Assembly (NCBI GenBank): GCA_039934875.1
Contig: JBDTLH010000261.1
Location: forward strand, 1 to 16,996
Direction: 5' to 3'
Length of the DNA: 16,996 nucleotides
Origin: JBDTLH01 sp039934875
GTDB lineage: Bacteria > Acidobacteriota > Terriglobia > Terriglobales > Acidobacteriaceae
Below the pieces are notes generated by a model that made no database searches, was not told the origin of the DNA, and saw nothing but the letters and a program-made list of their open reading frames with translations. Positions 13,385 through 16,996 of this stretch are shown here, piece by piece. The stretch's first letter is position 1. Each line of letters starts with the position of its first letter. The translations under genes and the position numbers were made by a program.

Positions 13385-14233
13385 CTATGTCACCACTCTT
13401 CTATAGAACGTCCGTGTCCCCACCACAAACATGATCGCCACTGAAGCCAGCAGCGCCAGCAGTATCCAGGAGATGCCCAGGGTGCGCAGTTCCTGACCGC
13501 CGAACGCAGTCTGCGGAACCATCGCATAGCGCAACCCCTCCGAGGCATAGGTCAGCGGATTGAACAATGTCGCAATTTGAAACCAGCGAATGTTGCCCAG
13601 CGCTCCCCACGGATAATAGGTGCATCCGGTAAACAGCAGCGGCGTAAAGATCAGCGTGAACATCAGGCTGATCTGCTCCGGCTTGATCACGGTGCCCATC
13701 AGCAGGCCGATGGTCGAACCGACGAACGCGGTCAGCACCACCATGCCGATTAGCGCGCCGATGCGATCGCTGCGCACTGAAAAGCCATTTCCCAATATCC
13801 ACCAGCCCAGGGGAAAGATGACGGCGCTGGCGATGCTGCCGCGCATTGCAGCGAAGAGCACCTTTTCGAGCGGAACCCACCACACCGGAAGCGGCGACAG
13901 CAGCCGGTCATCGATCTCCCGCGCGAAACCCAAATCCAGCACCAGCGGCAAGGTGACCCCCTGCATGGCCGCGATCATGCCCGTTAGCGCCACGATGCCG
14001 GGCAGCATCAGCGTCGCGAAGTTCCCCGCGGCCAGACCACTGCCCGGCAATACCTTGCCGAAGATGAAGAGAAAGAACAAAGGTTGCATCAATGCCTGCA
14101 ACAAAAAGGGGACGAACTCCCGTCCGGTCACCACCAGATCGCGCTTGAGCATGGCGAAGAAAGCGTTCGCCGCGAGCCAAGTTCGTTGCCCACTCGCGCC
14201 GCGAGAGGTTGAGACAGTGATCGTTTCCGCCAT
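13385..14233 (-). CDS. ABC-2 type transporter permease (DrrB-like)
   Basis: The 282-residue protein has six hydrophobic segments, in the ABC2_membrane arrangement. A cytoplasmic N-terminus leads to VTGREFVPFLLQALMQPLFF; a cytoplasmic coupling region, AREIDDRLLSPLPVWWVPLEK, matches the E...l..sP.....il.GK pattern of DrrB/NodJ-type permeases. A final helix, ISWILLALLASVAIMFVVGT, precedes the basic end FYRRVVT. It forms the membrane channel of an exporter with the ATPase encoded immediately upstream. Its ATG shares one base with the ATPase stop (TGATG at 14233), a sign of coupled translation. The transported compound is unknown; the family handles drugs, polysaccharides, lipids or other hydrophobic compounds. 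Confidence 0.9.
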   Translation of the reverse strand: MAETITVSTSRGASGQRTWLAANAFFAMLKRDLVVTGREFVPFLLQALMQPLFFLFIFGKVLPGSGLAAGNFATLMLPGIVALTGMIAAMQGVTLPLVLDLGFAREIDDRLLSPLPVWWVPLEKVLFAAMRGSIASAVIFPLGWWILGNGFSVRSDRIGALIGMVVLTAFVGSTIGLLMGTVIKPEQISLMFTLIFTPLLFTGCTYYPWGALGNIRWFQIATLFNPLTYASEGLRYAMVPQTAFGGQELRTLGISWILLALLASVAIMFVVGTRTFYRRVVT

Positions 14234-15267
14234 CAGCGAAGGTGCCTCCCAGTCAGAAAGATGAATACCTCTTCGAGCGTCGGCTGCTTCACGCTTAAAT
14301 CCCGAACCTCTCCACCGGACGCTACCACCGCCTGTGCAGCCGCCCCAATCAGCGAGTTCGCCGCATCCGCATATACACGATAAATCCTGAGCCCCACCTC
14401 TGCCGGCGCACCCGCTGATTGCTCTGGCTGCGGCGCTACCTCATCCACCTTCGTCACCCCCGGCATAGCCCGCAGCGCAGCCATGAGCCGTTCGCCCATC
14501 GAGCTGCCCTCCGCGGCATACGCACGCAGCTCCAATACCGTGCCTCCCGGAATCAGCTTCTTGAGCTCCGCGGGAGTATTGTTGACTAAGATCGTGCCGT
14601 GGTCCATCACCGCAATGCGCTGGCAGAGCTTGTCGGCCTCGTCCATGTCATGCGTGGTGAGCAGGATTGTCAGCCCGGCCCCATTGAGATCGCGGATCCG
14701 CTCCCACAAAAACAACCGTGACTGCGGGTCCAGATTGTTCGTCGGTTCATCCAGAAACAACACGTCCGGACGGTGCATCAGCGCCCGCGCAATCATCAGC
14801 CGTTGCGCCATGCCCCCGGAGTAGCGGCTTACCTTCTCATCCTTCCGCTCGCCCAGCCCCAGTTCGCCCAGCAGCTTGTCCGCCAGCCGCTCCCGTTCTG
14901 CACGCCCCATCCCGTGATAGGCCGCATGAAACGTGAGTATCTCGCGCACCGTCAAGCTGCGGTCGAGATTGCTCTGCTGCGGCACCACCGCAATCCGCTG
15001 CTTTACCTCCACTGGATCGCGCGCCACATCCACGCCCATGATCGCTGCCGCGCCCGCCGTCGGCACAATGAACGTGGTCAGCGCTCCGATGATGGTCGTC
15101 TTGCCCGCGCCATTCGGCCCCAGCAGCCCAAATATCTCCCCCCGTCCTACCTCAAACGACACTCCATCCACCGCATTGGTCTGCGTCTTCGGATACCGCT
15201 TCACCAGATCGCGCACCGCAATCGCCGCTGGCGCAACCAACGGATTCGAAATTGTAGGAGTCGCCAT
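14233..15267 (-). CDS. ABC transporter ATP-binding protein (DrrA-like)
   Basis: Taken from the ATG at 15267, the protein has 344 residues. Walker A is GPNGAGKTT (50-58), the Q-loop lies in VPQQSN (95-100), the signature is YSGGMAQR (149-156) and Walker B is VLFLDEPTNNLD (169-180). The H-loop lies in TTHDMDEAD (204-212, H206). A C-terminal extension of about 100 residues, including a Pro/Gln/Ala linker and ending in PTLEEVFIFLTGR, is typical of DrrA-type exporters. It powers the permease encoded next. The frame also opens 26 codons further upstream, to 15345. MATPTISNP was chosen because the ABC core begins soon after and the extra stretch is basic and unlike the family, but no strong ribosome site is seen. 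It ends overlapping the permease start by one base. Confidence 0.9.
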   Translation of the reverse strand: MATPTISNPLVAPAAIAVRDLVKRYPKTQTNAVDGVSFEVGRGEIFGLLGPNGAGKTTIIGALTTFIVPTAGAAAIMGVDVARDPVEVKQRIAVVPQQSNLDRSLTVREILTFHAAYHGMGRAERERLADKLLGELGLGERKDEKVSRYSGGMAQRLMIARALMHRPDVLFLDEPTNNLDPQSRLFLWERIRDLNGAGLTILLTTHDMDEADKLCQRIAVMDHGTILVNNTPAELKKLIPGGTVLELRAYAAEGSSMGERLMAALRAMPGVTKVDEVAPQPEQSAGAPAEVGLRIYRVYADAANSLIGAAAQAVVASGGEVRDLSVKQPTLEEVFIFLTGRHLR

Positions 15268-15370
15268 CGAATCCACTATTAGAGCACCTTTTCTAAATCG
15301 GTTGGAGTGCCTTTCATGGTCGGCTTTGGGTGGCTCCGGCTTCATTCATGCTTGCTGCCGCGATCTTGAT

Positions 15371-15406
15371 CCGGTGGGCTCAACCCTCTTGGGTTGCGCC
15401 CACCGG
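15371..15406. repeat. strong hairpin in a divergent intergenic region
   Basis: CCGGTGGGC (15371-15379) pairs with GCCCACCGG (15398-15406), and CAACCC (15381-15386) pairs with GGGTTG (15391-15396). One T/C mismatch separates the two, and the loop is TCTT. This makes a 15-bp stem. There is no U-tract on either side and it lies between divergent genes, so it is not an ordinary terminator. It may be a dispersed palindromic repeat, an operator or a leader-RNA structure. Confidence 0.6.
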
Positions 15407-15423
15407 AACCGCAAGAATCCTCT

Positions 15424-15465
15424 GTTGCTCTGCTCATCTTGTTCTGCTCATCTTGCTGATCTCTG
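15424..15465. repeat. heptamer-phased repeat with 14-bp period
   Basis: Successive 7-base units read GTTGCTC, TGCTCAT, CTTGTTC, TGCTCAT, CTTGCTG and ATCTCTG. The 13-mer TCTGCTCATCTTG occurs at 15429-15441 and 15443-15455. The tract lies 53 bases before the phosphorylase start, with no coding potential. Confidence 0.5.
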
Positions 15466-15517
15466 CATTCCCCTTCCGTTTGCTATGTCAGTTTGGATTA
15501 CGCGATAAACTGCTCAC

Positions 15518-16384
15518 ATGCACGACACGCTCTTCGACCGCGCCGAGCACGCTGCCGCTTACCTCCGCGCCAAGACCACGCTTACGCCGCGCATTGCCGT
15601 GGTGCTCGGCTCCGGACTGGGCGCGCTCGCCGATGAGTTGCAAGGCGCGGTAAGACTTCCGTATTCCGAGATACCCGGCTTCCCGCAATCTACCACCGAA
15701 GGCCACGCGGGAAGGCTGGCGATAGGCACGCTGAACGGGTTGCCTGTCGTCGCCATGCAGGGGCGGCTGCACTACTACGAAGGGCACTCGCTGGCGGATG
15801 TTACCTTCCCCATGCGCGTCTTCGGCAGATTAGGGGTTCAGGCCGCGGTCCTTACCAATGCGGCGGGCGGCATCGACGCCGACATGGTCCCCGGGTGCCT
15901 GATGGCGATCAGCGATCACATCAACTTCCAGGGCGGCAATCCACTAATCGGAGCAAATGATCCGCGCTTCGGACCGCGATTTCCTGATATGGCGGACGCC
16001 TATAACGAAAAGTATCGCAGCCTGGTGCTCGCCGAGGGGCGCAAGCTGGGCATACATATGTTCGAGGGGGTCTATGCGGCGTTTTCCGGCCCCAGTTTCG
16101 AGACGGCGGCGGAGATCCGCATGATGCGCACTCTGGGCGCGGACGCAGTCGGCATGTCCACCGTTCCGGAGGTGATAGTGGCGCGCCAGATGGGCATTAA
16201 GTGCCTCGCCATCTCCTGCATTACCAACGTGCATGGCGGAGTGAGCAGCGAGGCTCTCACCCATCAAGAGGTGCTCGATACCGGCAACCGCATCCGCAAC
16301 CAGTTCATCGCGCTGATCAAGGCGATTTTGCCCAAAATCGCCGCGGACGTCGCACACACCGAGCGACCAGCGACCGATGACTAG
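15518..16384 (+). CDS. punA: purine nucleoside phosphorylase, trimeric (PNP) family
   Basis: This enzyme cleaves purine (deoxy)ribonucleosides such as inosine and guanosine with phosphate to give the base and (deoxy)ribose 1-phosphate, in purine salvage. The 288-residue product has the full family pattern. The phosphate loop is VVLGSGLG (28-35), with H63, MQGRLHYYEG (80-89; R82, H84) and LTNAAGG (112-118). It also has AISDHINFQGGNPL (130-143), FSGPSFETAAE (189-199; E195) and VGMSTVPEV (211-219). Base recognition is by N237 in ITNVHGG and H249 in LTHQEV. The usual AAG after ITN is replaced by VHGG, a small difference near the base pocket. The ATG at 15518 lies 7 bases after a TAAACT box (15506-15511), and no Shine-Dalgarno site is visible. 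The last residues (ERPATDD) are encoded by a heptamer tract. Confidence 0.92.
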   Translation: MHDTLFDRAEHAAAYLRAKTTLTPRIAVVLGSGLGALADELQGAVRLPYSEIPGFPQSTTEGHAGRLAIGTLNGLPVVAMQGRLHYYEGHSLADVTFPMRVFGRLGVQAAVLTNAAGGIDADMVPGCLMAISDHINFQGGNPLIGANDPRFGPRFPDMADAYNEKYRSLVLAEGRKLGIHMFEGVYAAFSGPSFETAAEIRMMRTLGADAVGMSTVPEVIVARQMGIKCLAISCITNVHGGVSSEALTHQEVLDTGNRIRNQFIALIKAILPKIAADVAHTERPATDD

Positions 16385-16417
16385 CGACTAATGACCGGCG
16401 ACTGGCGACTGGCGACT
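16362..16417. repeat. array of eight contiguous heptamers (RRYGACY) spanning the PNP stop
   Basis: Eight back-to-back 7-bp units fit R-R-Y-G-A-C-Y: AGCGACC twice (16362, 16369), GATGACT (16376), AGCGACT (16383), AATGACC (16390) and GGCGACT three times (16397, 16404, 16411). The TAG stop (16382-16384) lies within the array, so the phosphorylase tail is built from the first units. Confidence 0.75.
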
Positions 16418-16437
16418 GCCGCCCCGCGACCCGCAGC

Positions 16438-16466
16438 AAAACAGCCTCTCCCGCCGGAGAGGCTGT
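16438..16466 (-). terminator. intrinsic terminator of rpmB
   Basis: ACAGCCTCTCC (16441-16451) and GGAGAGGCTGT (16456-16466) form a perfect 11-bp stem with a CGCC loop. Read on the minus strand, the stem is followed by a short T-run (TTTT including its last base), which suits termination of rpmB just downstream of its stop. It may also insulate rpmB from the convergent phosphorylase gene. Confidence 0.75.
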
Positions 16467-16484
16467 TCAAAAAAGCTAAAAGGC

Positions 16485-16709
16485 TTAGCTGGCTTTGGCG
16501 ACCGCTCCGACCCGTGCCGGACCGGCTTTGATCACCTTGCCCGCTCGGATGCAAGCGGTGCAGACGCGGATACGCTTGCCCACGCCCTTTACTACCGCGT
16601 GGACGCTGCGCAGATTTACGTTCCAGCGCCGCTTGGTAATATTGTGGGCGTGGCTGATGTTGTTACCGAACTGCGGACCCTTGCCGCACATATCGCAAAC
16701 GCGTGCCAT
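16485..16709 (-). CDS. rpmB: 50S ribosomal protein L28
   Basis: The 74-residue protein is the large-subunit ribosomal protein L28. It starts MARVCDMCGKGPQFGN, followed by the typical NISHAHN, TKRRWNVNL and RIRVCTACIRAGK. Two CxxC pairs (C5/C8 and C50/C53) make it the zinc-binding form of the protein. Length and order match the family. The ATG is preceded by AGAGGA at good spacing, and a perfect hairpin terminator follows the stop. It stands alone, convergent with the purine nucleoside phosphorylase gene. Its upstream region carries repeats and a palindrome. Confidence 0.96.
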   Translation of the reverse strand: MARVCDMCGKGPQFGNNISHAHNITKRRWNVNLRSVHAVVKGVGKRIRVCTACIRAGKVIKAGPARVGAVAKAS

Positions 16710-16836
16710 AAAAGCGTGTCCTCTAAACTTAAATTCGCGGTTGGTTTCGTACCGACGGCCGGGCTAACGGCAGCTACTGCGGAACTCTAAGAGCACAAAG
16801 CGACTGAGCAAGCGCAAGGCTCTTCCACGAAATACA

Positions 16837-16866
16837 AGTCTATCGCAAAAGCGAGTCTCAGGGCAA
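16837..16866 (-). promoter_or_regulatory. weak candidate promoter for rpmB
   Basis: On the minus strand, TTGCCC (complement of 16861-16866) and TAGACT (complement of 16837-16842) are spaced by 18 bases. Both are partial matches and would give a leader of about 120 bases before the rpmB start. Another start site nearer the gene cannot be excluded. Confidence 0.2.
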
Positions 16867-16881
16867 GGAAGAGTCTCTTCC
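16867..16881. promoter_or_regulatory. 15-bp palindrome, possible operator
   Basis: GGAAGAG (16867-16873), T, CTCTTCC (16875-16881) is a perfect inverted repeat with a single central base. It abuts the candidate -35 of rpmB and overlaps the first copy of the 25-bp direct repeat. A binding site for a dimeric regulator is possible; chance is not excluded. Confidence 0.35.
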
Positions 16882-16937
16882 AATACAAGATGAGCCTGAA
16901 GGTCAGTCTTGATTCCAATACAAGATGAGCCTGAAGG
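16878..16937. repeat. 25-bp direct repeat, two exact copies at a 35-bp period
   Basis: The 25-base sequence beginning TTCCAATACAAG and ending GAGCCTGAAGG occurs at 16878-16902 and again at 16913-16937, identical in both. A shorter related piece (TTCC-ACGA-AATACAAG) lies near 16823-16838. The 35-bp period equals five heptamers. The tract is upstream of rpmB, in a region where no gene was found up to the window edge. Confidence 0.7.
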
Positions 16938-16996
16938 AGGGAAAGCGGGCAAGCTGAGGAGAGATGATCAGCATGCTCGAAGCAGAGAAGCTAAGC

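Noticed and set aside
15268..15517. riboswitch (purine-type) upstream of the phosphorylase
   Set aside because: Only one hairpin is present; no three-way junction or conserved loop pattern is visible, and the TAAACT box close to the start argues for a very short leader.
16764..16952. 62-codon open frame on - upstream of rpmB
   Set aside because: It is composed of the direct repeats and palindrome, has no motif and ends in the rpmB control region.

Overview
The window looks like a chromosomal segment of a Gram-negative, GC-rich bacterium, most likely an acidobacterium (Acidobacteriota, Terriglobia-like). I base this on the mix of an outer-membrane beta-barrel protein, LpxI-type lipid A enzymology and an exosortase locus of the kind I remember as XrtJ (described from Acidobacteria). 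Short heptanucleotide-phased repeats lie between genes. No phage, transposase, CRISPR array, rRNA or tRNA was seen.

Left part (1-7958, all on +): a possible C-terminal gene fragment; a secreted outer-membrane beta-barrel protein with a promoter placed for a near-leaderless mRNA; an unassigned polytopic membrane protein; an APH/kinase-fold protein whose catalytic loop lacks the usual Asp; and a CPBP intramembrane protease. These are followed by a compact exosortase locus: a 66-residue TM-motif-TM protein with a PEP-CTERM-like tail, the exosortase, and an EpsI-family partner overlapping it. An FHA-GAF-PP2C (SpoIIE-type) phosphatase closes the run. A good promoter directly precedes the small substrate gene, so the exosortase trio probably has its own transcription unit.

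Middle part (8084-11836, all on -): read in transcription order, a LOG-family phosphoribohydrolase, a GT39/ArnT-like multi-pass glycosyltransferase, a DPM1-like GT2 glycosyltransferase and lpxI. The first three overlap each other. The set suggests envelope glycolipid work: GT2 could charge a polyprenyl phosphate with a sugar, the GT-C enzyme could transfer it, and LpxI makes the lipid A precursor lipid X.

Right part (11960-16996): an APC amino-acid permease (+); a DrrAB-like ABC exporter pair (-) with overlapping stop and start codons; purine nucleoside phosphorylase (+); and ribosomal protein L28 (rpmB, -) with a clear terminator. A strong hairpin lies between the divergent exporter and phosphorylase genes.

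The two most notable signals are the minimal exosortase/one-substrate locus, with a Glu where the exosortase His is expected, and several families of 7-bp-phased repeats at gene ends. Three of these repeat tracts contain the stop codon of a gene.
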